Shown here piece by piece: positions 38,701 to 46,457 of a DNA stretch of 64,000 bases; the first letter of the stretch is position 1, and each line of letters starts with the position of its first letter. The stretch is from positions 992,001 to 1,056,000 of the forward strand of contig NC_025261.1 in assembly GCF_000740895.1 (NCBI RefSeq). Reading direction: 5' to 3'. The notes below the pieces were generated by a model. That model was not told where the DNA came from. It was given only the letters and a program-made list of their open reading frames with translations, and made no database searches. The position numbers and the translations under genes are program-made. This stretch comes from Theileria orientalis strain Shintoku (Eukaryota > Apicomplexa > Aconoidasida > Piroplasmida > Theileriidae).

Positions 38701-40440
38701 GTCGAAGTACTGCCTGCAGAAAAACACGATCTCCAGCACTCCTCTGCTCAGCTTTACTCTGTTGTGCTTAAAGAACTCCAGCAGCGTCGACTGGAACATC
38801 TGCAGCGAGTACTTGAGCACGTGGAAGTCGTAGCCTGAGTAGCGCAGCACCTCCAGCAGCACGATGAAGAAGCAATCTGAGTCCGTGTGTATTGCGATGT
38901 TCAGCATGAAGTCGTACAGGTGCTCGCACCTCTTGTCCTTGAAGTCGTCTGCGTACGACCTCATCTCCGACAGCAGCAGGTTCCTCGGCACCAGCGTCGA
39001 CACTCCGTGTTCGTAGAGGAACCAGAAGTCCTCGTTCATCGTCACCAGCTTCAGCGAGATCGGGTTGTAGTCTCCTCTTCCGAAGTTCTGGTAGTCTGAC
39101 CAGATAAGCGAGAGCTTAAAGATCAGCGCTCTCGAGAAGATCGTCCCGTTCTTCGCCCCTTCGTACAGGCTCATGAACAGCGGCGAGAATCGCGCCTCGT
39201 GCTCCGGGCTTATCAGCGACTGGAAGAGCGCGTACAAAATGTCCGTTTCCAGCACCCAGTACACTTCCACCAGGTCCTCCTCCTGCACTTGTGGGAACAG
39301 GTTGAAGAACAGGTCCGATTTGAGCAGCTTATCTTCTCCGTAGTCCGATCCCAGATCGTCTTCATGCTTATATTCCTCCGCTTCCTCCTTCGTTTCTTCG
39401 TTGTAGCTCGAGTTGAACGGGTTGATGTGTCTGAACCCGAAGTTCGCTTTAAAGTTGAGTGAGAACGTCTTATAGTCCTTTAAATCCGTCGATATAAGCT
39501 CCGTGTACATGTTTTCCAAAAATGTTAAGATTAGGTCCGCTTGAAAAAGCGGGTTTACGTATCTTTGTGTCAGGATCGACACTGTCAGGTTCCTGTAGCT
39601 CTTGCTTCCGCTTATGTCCTTCGAGTGTATGAACTTGCATATTTTTAGCAGGTTTTCCAGGAACTTGACGTTGTTTTCGAAAGGTCCGCAGTAATACACT
39701 ATCTGTTGGCATATTTTTGCAAAGTACTCCTTGTTCAGAAACTCCTTCAGGTTCCTGTTGTCCAGCTTAAGGCCCACTATGTATCCGTACACGTCGTTCT
39801 GCTCAAAGTTGCTGCTGAAGTTGAATATGTACAGTGACGACGACGCCAGCATTGAGCTAAGTATTTGTGTACACAGCACGTAGCCCAGGTTTACTCTCGT
39901 TTCGTCCTGTGACACCTTCGAGCTCATGAATTTTAAGTTGAAAAAGTTTGAGCTTTTGAGCAGCACGTAGACCAGGCCCAGTGGGTTTCTCAGCTTATCC
40001 ACCACTACTCCCATTCCCAGTTCAAACACGAGTTCGAACAGTCTGTTTTGGCACGACATGATGAGTGAGTCGTTTTTCGTGTGGAGGATGATGTTCTGGA
40101 GCAGCTCCAGGAAGTACTCCTCGTCTATGTACGACAGCAGTGTTGACACGAAACAGTCTGCCAGCTCCACGTGTGTCAGGTCATCGTCTGGTGTACAGTT
40201 TGCGATTTCTGTAAATAACAAATCTATTTTCGACACGGTCTCCCTTCCAAATAAATCCGCGTTTTTCAGCAGTATCAGCAGTTCGTACAGGTCGTCTGAA
40301 TTTTTTGGAGAGAGGAGCATTTTTAATCTGTCCCGCATCTGGGTGTATTCACCCAAACATGATTCGGAAGAGAAGGTACTTGGCTGTGCGAGGCCAGTCC
40401 TTTCTGAGGGTGAATCAAATTTACTCATGATAATGTACAA
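32752..40440 (-). CDS. NOT1: CCR4-NOT complex scaffold subunit NOT1
   Basis: One exon of 2562 residues; the second Met (40428, MSKFDSPSE) is a plausible alternative start. The C-terminal Not1 domain is clear, ending PHPWGVVHLVFQLVKFKKFW, which matches the family's PHPWGLL segment near the end. The CAF40/NOT9-binding (DUF3819-like) region is recognisable around residues 1380-1520 (CYRESIFIIEKIVPICVST, KDxxxE-like IDFTQETSIDTLKRC). HEAT-like helices fill the rest. NOT1 holds the deadenylases CAF1 and CCR4 and the NOT module, driving mRNA decay in the cytoplasm. An Asn/Met-rich repeat insert follows the NOT9-binding region. Length is close to that of animal CNOT1 (about 2370). Confidence 0.92.
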   Translation of the reverse strand: MYIIMSKFDSPSERTGLAQPSTFSSESCLGEYTQMRDRLKMLLSPKNSDDLYELLILLKNADLFGRETVSKIDLLFTEIANCTPDDDLTHVELADCFVSTLLSYIDEEYFLELLQNIILHTKNDSLIMSCQNRLFELVFELGMGVVVDKLRNPLGLVYVLLKSSNFFNLKFMSSKVSQDETRVNLGYVLCTQILSSMLASSSLYIFNFSSNFEQNDVYGYIVGLKLDNRNLKEFLNKEYFAKICQQIVYYCGPFENNVKFLENLLKICKFIHSKDISGSKSYRNLTVSILTQRYVNPLFQADLILTFLENMYTELISTDLKDYKTFSLNFKANFGFRHINPFNSSYNEETKEEAEEYKHEDDLGSDYGEDKLLKSDLFFNLFPQVQEEDLVEVYWVLETDILYALFQSLISPEHEARFSPLFMSLYEGAKNGTIFSRALIFKLSLIWSDYQNFGRGDYNPISLKLVTMNEDFWFLYEHGVSTLVPRNLLLSEMRSYADDFKDKRCEHLYDFMLNIAIHTDSDCFFIVLLEVLRYSGYDFHVLKYSLQMFQSTLLEFFKHNRVKLSRGVLEIVFFCRQYFDWGFMTMLIYSIDTMITGDSDKYAKVALSDGLIDYLNWKLQMEADMTKRSLAENTDSDTIVVMDKNDMEDQNEEIEEYSAQEEPEETPVMFNLSANIVAEVFYILHHLLGPTEVVLELFFLYNQRMKGLSSYNILLLPLYKGIEHKLKQAEKSTSLEAHLEHGVGDSLHMDHEGAFEDKERRGVVDFSDRTHFSLGPNKDIYGYLLLNEDSELTTSHVVTLIFSGKMAKNVLNAIKLLNGEQGSRPQYILDLILRKFVNKLQQIFLVRVPDEFCLHLTTGANCSPEDELLLRNLKLLALFVAGLVSLHINSVHIDSIYMVFRTLLECLKSDSVVLIEFAMMAFNNIKNLFNYPLFTKEFVSDAKVAKFYPNLLKTYKAILASPDYISEIETSLDQGIANEVISQDTLAEDKCLKGKITTKGLVIIKSGEEPGLDAALPTTAMQSSTTLQSATTIKSPPSGDYDLLVGLCNNMDYNPPKMHPLFYHEQCLMTILNVGVDDFFNTLKLQIEVPENSAETISAFATFSGSQFMATVESLVLAGNLDWLFFLILRHAITKGEASFEEITSLLQTLGAKALEFFVKFLSFSVNMLLKYLRSCRALLIYKKILLVCAALLGELTISRNKPLLTKHLNVKMLLSFSYEKGMLSVTVPFVCRLMSYVAKSKIFKLPNPWTFCVLSLLNEIKSVKNLKQVLVLEINNLILTLTSPSNQQQQMSPSHTSQQSAQMHSPVAMANGAPMSPTIDALTSVMKSNIVGSNINTGVHVKELLRHRVLGEFDQSCRFSGNIWSNSNETKLKIPPIHNDIKILLRRKIIINTKLLTSGATVNGNGSNGGSTQGVGPTSSSVVNSVMNMDMYNLILNAIESCYRESIFIIEKIVPICVSTCGIISKIDFTQETSIDTLKRCLTSMTTGLSTSLVNVICKEVLMSILSSEIYLALLNHYSTMVASMGAGGSGMSNGSVSMGASSSMNALPSQGAMQNPASMNNPASMNTMNNPSTMSTMNNPAAINTMNNSSNMSTMNNPNAINNMQNPNTMSTMQNPNVINNPGTMSNMNTMNSTSLVTSMGNVSISNNMGGSSMGASSMGAGVSTSTSENYPIFDCIWLEYISQILARDNLALVCALVEQLTLELMGRSLDEMISNWSNGVASLANANNISTILYNQFLSTLHSGSQSSTSTYFSANSLRNTDELSQLYKKYLSLVPSTIARVERTEKRPGLRFPDFFIVPPIDNIPTNLVISKFDEFEQRLKECAKYLLMYPPIVPMPHCKFLYKCESSSLLLLSFLHKNHQIFTLLWSVHYVIVKAINVAECYELILSRVIKNIVDSKSVSIPSVVSEVELSLLEMLCVDNANLLNITTSLLPNLTFNKLVLFLRFRLIKVSALDVYLCNSGDLEFVVKMVYRLIVESNYISLKELPLSLKFLSRFDKNSVVHSIGEPTKLSVVLTKLLQYSNSTSAAMNSSSSLSTPGGSSAAQADRLVSLRLLFVSRLYIRNRCVLQSDVSKKHVNMYIDFLNCETDSEVDLFFINFNENPIDQFITSALLITLFASYQTGAQPGLGGKGGLMGDREREVRRFDGIPSVTYGNPNFEYVPVFCKLVNGFVQTDVFILQKVLHILLSVLYKNYCLPVFFKIIQSFIYNPNYTFPAHVSISQCLLYCNPTEMTNFAPFWVQLATSKQLVQSLIQSPTEWPILSQLVRYVLIYYSSASSNSTQTPQALTGSKDAKDGALDSLLDSILNILLYLLQICPEFICGYYLSLCEVTTSVRFRNIFTFSTPKNVKCSNPSTTTEVPETAPLSFVNHIQFIIQKPTLKALTDAYIAEPTDRLVGLILKELQPEGILIYYTLYLGYTLPLLISKVGGGSSATQQPMASQLSGNASMKVINCYLLLEKLVIHSKSKLLVSSMLLHMRYPNLVTMRFVSIFKNLFERADNVQELIITCIMERLLVKPHPWGVVHLVFQLVKFKKFWTFVQHNKPVEEHLKKIMQLYVT
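35540..35790 (-). repeat. Asn/Met-rich in-frame repeats in NOT1
   Basis: About 80 residues made of degenerate units such as STMNNP, NTMNNP, STMQNP. The insert lies between the NOT9-binding region and the C-terminal Not1 domain, in a linker of the scaffold, so it should not break either fold. Confidence 0.85.
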
Positions 40441-41338
40441 ATTAAAGGTTGCGATATTAAATGTTATTGTGGCCGCCCATAGTTATGGTGATTGTGGGCT
40501 TTCAGTTTATCTTGTATTTAAATTGACTTTTTTCGGTTAATGAGCATCCTATAGCCTACCCTGTGTTTAAAATTTTCGAGATAATTAATTCTCTATCTTC
40601 CATTAGGATTAGTTAAATTTCAATTTATTTTATTTTACTTTATTGAACCTAAACATAGAATGTGTCGGTTTACTTGTAATTTATATACGTTGAAGTGAAA
40701 ATATATTACTGATGGGAATACGTGCAACACAAATAACCCGACCATATAATTGAAATCGGAGGTTTATTTGCCTAATTTTTTAGGTAAATTATTTTATATT
40801 GTTTTTAAATTTCCCAAATTGTTCGTTTTTGATTTTGTTTGTTCCAGTTATTAATCGCTTACACTATATGAAGGTACACCTGATCAACTCGACAATTATT
40901 AGTCTAATAAAATAACAATGACTTCAAAATCCTGTTTTATAGTAACTAATAGTTATTTTATTAGGATCCCTGTTTTATAATTTAATTATTTCTCGTCTTT
41001 TGGCGATATACTAAACCATACACATTAAATATTTATTGTCTTCTAAGTTTATTATTATAAACTATGTAGTATGCCAAATTTCTTTTCAACATAATTTTAT
41101 TTATTTAAATCGATATTTGTGTGAATATTTGAGATTATATGTGGATTTGTGTTCATTTGATAAAGCCGTGTATTATTTGTGTATTTTTTTTTATTCGTTA
41201 ATGGAATACACCCGTACTAAATATATACATTGTTTTCTGTTAATTATTAAGCTTATTTTTCGGCAAAATTTGAATTTTACTGGGGCTTAGTCTCAGTACT
41301 AAATATTAATTAAATTATGATATATATTGTATTTGTAA
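40441..41338. other. AT-rich divergent spacer
   Basis: About 900 bp between NOT1 (minus) and CBF5 (plus). Very AT-rich; a 84-codon plus-strand frame at 41036-41290 is mostly Ile/Tyr/Leu from AT composition and is not called. Nothing else recognisable. Confidence 0.5.
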
Positions 41339-43017
41339 ATGGATAAGACCAAACAGTTTTTAATCAAACCGGAGGCCAATTCACCTCCAATTGATACTTC
41401 AAACTGGCCCTTTCTTTTAAAGGTTAGATTAAGTTTTTGTTAAAGAGATATGTTAAAATATAATTATATACTTTATTATGACTAAGATTCCACTCAAATA
41501 TCAAATATACATTGATTATAAATTCTTATTGTAGAATTATGATAAGCTGAACGTACGAACTGGCCATTATACCCCGATGCCGCACGGCTCGTCGCCACTC
41601 TGCAGAGACCTGTCGAATTACATGAAATATGGATACATAAACTTGGATAAGCCGGCGAATCCATCATCGCACGAGATTGTGGCCTGGATAAAGAGGATTT
41701 TGAGGTGCGAAAAGACGGGCCACAGTGGAACTCTTGACCCTAAGGTCACAGGAGTTCTCCTGGTGTGCCTGAACAGGGCCACGCGCCTCGTAAAATCTCA
41801 GCAGAATCACGGTAAGCAGAAATAGTCACTAACATTTTGTTTCGCCCTGTCTAAAGCTCGTTTAGGGAAGGAATACGTAGCTGTCGTTAAGTTCCACTCA
41901 CCGCCAGAGTCTAAAGCCAAGGTTGAGAAGGTACGTTACTAGTACAAAGAGTGCCAGTCAGTAATGATATTGATTTAATACCCACATATGCGTGGGTTAT
42001 GCCACGGCTACTACCAGTATATGTCGTTTTTAACACCCATTTACACAATGCAGTTATTCAACACTTATGTATATAAAGCAATTATTCAACACTTATGTAT
42101 TTAATGCTATCATTCAGCACCTTTTTACATAATGCTCGGATACTAATTACTATGTTTAGGTGCTTGCGGAGCTGACTGGGACCCTGTTTCAGAGGCCTCC
42201 GCTGATTGCCGCAGTCAAGAGGCAGCTGCGCGTCAGGACAATATACGAGTCGAAGCTCCTCGACTACAACGCCGAGGAGGACCTGGCGCTCTTCTGGGTC
42301 AAGTGCGAAGCGGGCACGTACGTGAGGACAATGTGCGTGCACATGGGCCTGCTGCTGGGCACGGGCGCACACATGCAGGAGCTGCGCAGAGTTAAGTCGG
42401 GAAACATCTCGGAGTACGACAACATGGTGACCATGCACGACGTGCTCGACGCGCAGTACCTCTACGACAGCACCTCCGACGAGTCGTACCTGCGCTACGT
42501 GGTGAGTCCGCTCGAGCAGCTGCTCACGGGCTACAAGAGGGTCGTGGTCAAGGACTCGTGCGTTAACGCGATCTGCTACGGCGCGAAGCTCATGATCCCC
42601 GGAGTCCTCAGGTTCGAAAACAACATAGAGCTGCACGACGAGCTCGTCATGATAACCACGAAGGGCGAGGCGATCGCGCTGGGCATCGCACAAATGACCA
42701 GCGCAGTGATCGCGACGGTCGACCACGGCGTGGTAGCGGTCATCAAGAGGGTGATAATGGACCGCGACACGTACCCGATGCGCTGGGGGTACGGGAACAG
42801 GAGCACTGAGAAGAGGCGCCTGATCAGCCTGGGCCTCCTCGACAAGGACGGGAAGGTGAACGAGCGCACTCCGCAAAGCTGGACGAAGAGCGAGGGCTAC
42901 CTGCCGAAGTTGACCGGCGATTCCGCCGCAGAGGGCAGTGCGTCAGAGGACCCGAAGGTCAACGGCGAAACTGCAGGAGACAGCCCAGAACCAAACAATA
43001 AGAAGCGCAAGTTTTAG
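41339..43017 (+). CDS. CBF5: CBF5/dyskerin, H/ACA snoRNP pseudouridine synthase
   Basis: Four exons: 41339-41422, 41535-41811, 41866-41930, 42160-43017; 427 residues. Exon 1 encodes the conserved [10 protein letters not shown] start, exon 2 the [16 protein letters not shown] block. The catalytic Asp is residue 96 in [11 protein letters not shown], and [31 protein letters not shown] and the C-terminal PUA domain (about 270-350, ending YPMRWG) follow. The enzyme isomerises uridine in rRNA and snRNA guided by H/ACA RNAs, in the nucleolus. The C-terminal tail ends in a basic KKRKF. The last intron (229 nt) is the longest in the gene, with a TACTAAT branch-site-like word near its 3' end. Conservation leaves no doubt about the family. 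Confidence 0.97.
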
Positions 43018-43123
43018 TCTGTTTTTAACTTAAATTTTAATAAGCTGTGATGAAATTGCCACGAGTTGGCAGTGCATTGATAAATGTAGTAAATTTTACA
43101 TCACGTACTACGTAGTAAATTCC

Positions 43124-43351
43124 TAGATGATGGTAAATGTGCAGTATTGTTAGCGGTTGTGTAGATGATGGTAAATGTGTGCTAATGTTAGCGGTTGTGT
43201 AGATGATGGTAAATGTGCAGTATTGTTAGCGGTTGTGTAGATGATGGTAAATGTGCAGTATTGTTAGCGGTTGTGTAGATGATGGTAAATGTGTGCTAAT
43301 GTTAGCGGTTGTGTAGATGATGGTAAATGTGCAGTATTGTTAGCGGTTGTG
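43124..43351. repeat. Six 38-bp tandem repeats with ABA-ABA order
   Basis: Six exact-length units at 43124, 43162, 43200, 43238, 43276 and 43314. All begin TAGATGATGGTAAATGTG and end GTTAGCGGTTGTG. Type A has CAGTATT and type B TGCTAAT in the middle; the order is A B A A B A, so the array is two identical 114-bp halves. It lies between the convergent CBF5 and RecQ genes, 107 bp after the CBF5 stop. Confidence 0.97.
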
Positions 43352-43370
43352 CATAAAATTCATATTGATT

Positions 43371-46034
43371 TCACTCCAATTTGGGCTTCTTAGTCCTCTT
43401 CTCAGTATCGCCCGCTTTCCTCTTTGTCGATTCACTTTTGCGCTTTGCTTTGGGCCTGCTGGAGTCAGGCTTGCCGTCGTTAGATTTATCATGCTTGCCT
43501 TGACTGATTAACGCCTCGTGCTCCCCTGTGACGTCAGTTTTAACTTCAGATTTCTCTTTCTTCTTCCTCTCAGAAGACTTTACTTTATCCCCCTTAACTT
43601 CAGGCTTAGCCTTTTTGGAGTCGGACTTAGCCCCTTTATCCTTCGACTTCGCCCTTTTGACCTTAATCTTTGCCTTTCTGGCTTCGTCCCTGATCGCCCT
43701 CTCCTTCCTTCTTTCATTTTCAGGCTTCTTTTCCCCTCTAGGCTCCTTGGGATAGGGCATGATCAGCTTACTCATCGACGTCAGGTAGTTGTAGTAGTTC
43801 CTGTTAGGCTGAATGTAATACAGCGTGAACGAGTTTTCGTTCTGCACGATTCGTATCTGGAGAAGCCTGTGGATGATCATCTTCTTCAGCAGGAGCATTG
43901 CCGTCTTAGAGTCTATTCCCTTCGACTTGAGGTAGCCCTGCAGCAACTCGTTCCCCTTGCCCTGCTTTATCGACTTATCCATGAGCAGCTTGTGCAGGTC
44001 GTTCAGCGTCAGGCTCCGGCTGCAGCTAAAGAGGCTTTTGCATATGTGCTGCGCATGCTCGTAGAAGTTCATGAGTCTGAACGGCTTCACGGGCATGTTG
44101 AGGTTACCGGCTCTCGCCCTGGTGGTGTCGCCGCCGTGGGCACTTGTATTTGCCTGTTGACTGCCCGCGTTTGTGCTTGTTGCTTGAGAACTAGGCGTGT
44201 TCAGCGTCGTGACGGTGCTGTTTGGCGTTATTTTGCAGTTGTCACATGGTATTATGCACTTGCTCGTGAACCTCTGGCCGAAGTAGCCCAGCAGCATCAT
44301 CCTCCTGCACAGAATCTTCTCCTCGCAGTAGTCCATCATGCTCAGCAGCTTGCAGGTGTTCGTCTCCACGTCCTGCGTCTTCTTGTTTTTCGCGTACCTG
44401 TTCGCCGCGCTGTACGGGCTCGTCAGCAGCATCAGCCTCTCCACGTCGTGGTAGTCGTACATCAGGATGCACGTGCTCTTCCTCTGGTCCCTTCCCGCCC
44501 TCCCCGACTCCTGGAAGTAGTTTTCCACCGACTTCGAGAGCGAGAAGTGCACTACGAAGCGCACGTCCTTCTTGTCGATGCCCATTCCGAACGCTATCGT
44601 CGCCACGATCACCCTCACGTTGTCGTTGATCCAGTCGTTGTACACTCGCGTCCTCATGGCCGTGCTCATCTGCGCGTGGTAGTGGAAGCAGCTCGTCACC
44701 TTCGAGAGCTCTCTGCTCACGCGCTCCGACTCGTTGCAGCTGAAGCAGTAGACTATTCCGCAGCTGTCCTTGAAGTTTTCGACGATCTCGGTCAGCTGCT
44801 TTATCGCTAGCTTGAAGCTCCTCTGCTTCTCCACCACTACGTACTCCAGGTTCTTCCTGTTAAAGTCCGACTTGAAGACCACCACGTCCCGCAGGTTAAG
44901 CTTCAGGATAACGTCCTTGATCACGCTCTCCGTCGCCGTCGCCGTCAGCGCCACGATCGGCACCTCTGGGAAGTTCGCTCTGATCATGCCCAGCTTTCCG
45001 TAGTTCGGCCTGAAGTCGTTTCCCCATTGCGACACGCAGTGCACCTCGTCCAGCACGAACCTCGATATTTGTCCGTTCCTGTACATGCTCAGCAGGCTGT
45101 TTTTAAGTATGTTTGAGGACACCAGCGACTCCGGCGTTATGAACAGCACGCTTATGTCGCTTCCTCCTTCTCCTCCTTGGTAACCTCCTGGGCCTTTTGT
45201 GCCCCTGCTAAGGTCCTTCAGTATCGACAGCTTTTCCGACAGCTTCAGGTCTCCCACTATTGCTCTGCAGCTTATTTTCAACTCTTTCAGCCTGTTTACC
45301 TGGTCTTCTATTAGCGACAGCAGCGGCATGATCACTATCGTCGTACTCCCTCTGCCCGTCAGTGTGTCGTACACTGCCGGAAGCTGAAAGCACAGTGACT
45401 TCCCTCCTCCCGTGGGTATTATTACAAACGTGTCGTTATTGCTTAGAATGCAGTTTATTGCAGACAGCTGGTTCAGTCTAAACGACGGGTTGTGGAACAC
45501 CTCCTCGTTGATTTTCTTCACTTGATTGCTCCATTCGAACTCCTGTTCCCACTTATCTCCTGAGTATATCAGCTTCTTCAGGTCAAATTCTCCCTCGTTG
45601 TAGTTTATTTTACTCGATTCTTCCCATACGTTTTGTTTCCTTTCTTCTTCATTTTCATTGGTGGAATCATACTCATGGTCCTGGTAATTCGAAAAACGCC
45701 CTGCTCCCTTTCCATCCTTCTGCGATATATATCCTCTTTCGGGATCCTTTTCGGTATGTGTGTTGCCAAACTGCGGAAATAAATCAATGTTTATGTTCTT
45801 CCTTGTAGTGAATGGTACTTGAACCGGTTCTCCGGGACCTTTACACTTGTTAACGAATGAAAAAAACTCAGAAAGTGTTATCGTATATGGTTTATCATTG
45901 ATATTTATGCAACCTTTGTGATTGTTTCCACCAAGTTTTGCGTAATGTACATTTTTTGATAACTGGTCAAAGTATTCATAGTAATTGTTTCCCACAGTGT
46001 GTCTCAAGGGAATCGGCTCAAGTAGGTGTTCCAT
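43371..46034 (-). CDS. RecQ-family DNA helicase (BLM/Sgs1-like)
   Basis: Single exon, 887 residues. Helicase motifs in order: I PTGGGKSLCFQLP, Ia MPLLSLIEDQV, II DEVHCVSQWG (DEVH instead of the usual DEAH), the aromatic-rich loop WGNDFRPNY, III ALTATAT, V GMGIDKKDVRFVVH and VI QESGRAGRD. The RecQ-Ct zinc site follows (CKLLSMMDYCEEKILC...CIIPCDNC) and then a winged-helix RQC-like segment (about 650-740). The last about 110 residues are Lys-rich with several nuclear-localisation-like clusters. It unwinds recombination and replication intermediates 3' to 5'. No HRDC domain is obvious. Apicomplexans usually keep one BLM-like and one WRN-like RecQ; this most resembles the BLM type, with moderate confidence. 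Confidence 0.93.
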   Translation of the reverse strand: MEHLLEPIPLRHTVGNNYYEYFDQLSKNVHYAKLGGNNHKGCININDKPYTITLSEFFSFVNKCKGPGEPVQVPFTTRKNINIDLFPQFGNTHTEKDPERGYISQKDGKGAGRFSNYQDHEYDSTNENEEERKQNVWEESSKINYNEGEFDLKKLIYSGDKWEQEFEWSNQVKKINEEVFHNPSFRLNQLSAINCILSNNDTFVIIPTGGGKSLCFQLPAVYDTLTGRGSTTIVIMPLLSLIEDQVNRLKELKISCRAIVGDLKLSEKLSILKDLSRGTKGPGGYQGGEGGSDISVLFITPESLVSSNILKNSLLSMYRNGQISRFVLDEVHCVSQWGNDFRPNYGKLGMIRANFPEVPIVALTATATESVIKDVILKLNLRDVVVFKSDFNRKNLEYVVVEKQRSFKLAIKQLTEIVENFKDSCGIVYCFSCNESERVSRELSKVTSCFHYHAQMSTAMRTRVYNDWINDNVRVIVATIAFGMGIDKKDVRFVVHFSLSKSVENYFQESGRAGRDQRKSTCILMYDYHDVERLMLLTSPYSAANRYAKNKKTQDVETNTCKLLSMMDYCEEKILCRRMMLLGYFGQRFTSKCIIPCDNCKITPNSTVTTLNTPSSQATSTNAGSQQANTSAHGGDTTRARAGNLNMPVKPFRLMNFYEHAQHICKSLFSCSRSLTLNDLHKLLMDKSIKQGKGNELLQGYLKSKGIDSKTAMLLLKKMIIHRLLQIRIVQNENSFTLYYIQPNRNYYNYLTSMSKLIMPYPKEPRGEKKPENERRKERAIRDEARKAKIKVKRAKSKDKGAKSDSKKAKPEVKGDKVKSSERKKKEKSEVKTDVTGEHEALISQGKHDKSNDGKPDSSRPKAKRKSESTKRKAGDTEKRTKKPKLE

Positions 46035-46457
46035 TAAAATGTGCGATAATAATCATCATAATTGCAAAAAGGCTCGTTTTGCCTTCAACTTAAAGGTTCT
46101 GTAAAATTAAAATAACTATAGAAGGATGAGGAATCCAAGAATAATAAAATTAATTGGATAGCTGCCAAATTAAAATAGAATCATTTGTATAAGATCATAT
46201 ATCACAATAAATAAGTGTGTATTGTGTTTAATTTTAAATGAAATTAAAAAGAATTAAATGTGTATCAATTTATGTCATAAAAAATGTGTGGACAGAAAAT
46301 CGTGTTTCCAGTCATTTAGAACTTTGTAACTCAATTTGTTTTAAAATTTTTCGTTATGATTTTTGTTAGTTATTTATGTGTTTTAGTATATGTAACAATT
46401 ATGTTTATTAGGTTGAACTCATAATTCTATGAAATATAAACGCCATAGGATATTAAT
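46035..46457. other. AT-rich spacer
   Basis: About 420 bp between two minus-strand genes (RING-DTC 3' end and RecQ 5' end). No coding or RNA feature seen. Confidence 0.5.

Noticed and set aside
43518..44810. 430-codon plus-strand frame inside the RecQ gene
   Set aside because: Antisense to the conserved helicase and RQC coding region; low-complexity Leu/Val/Arg product with no domain.
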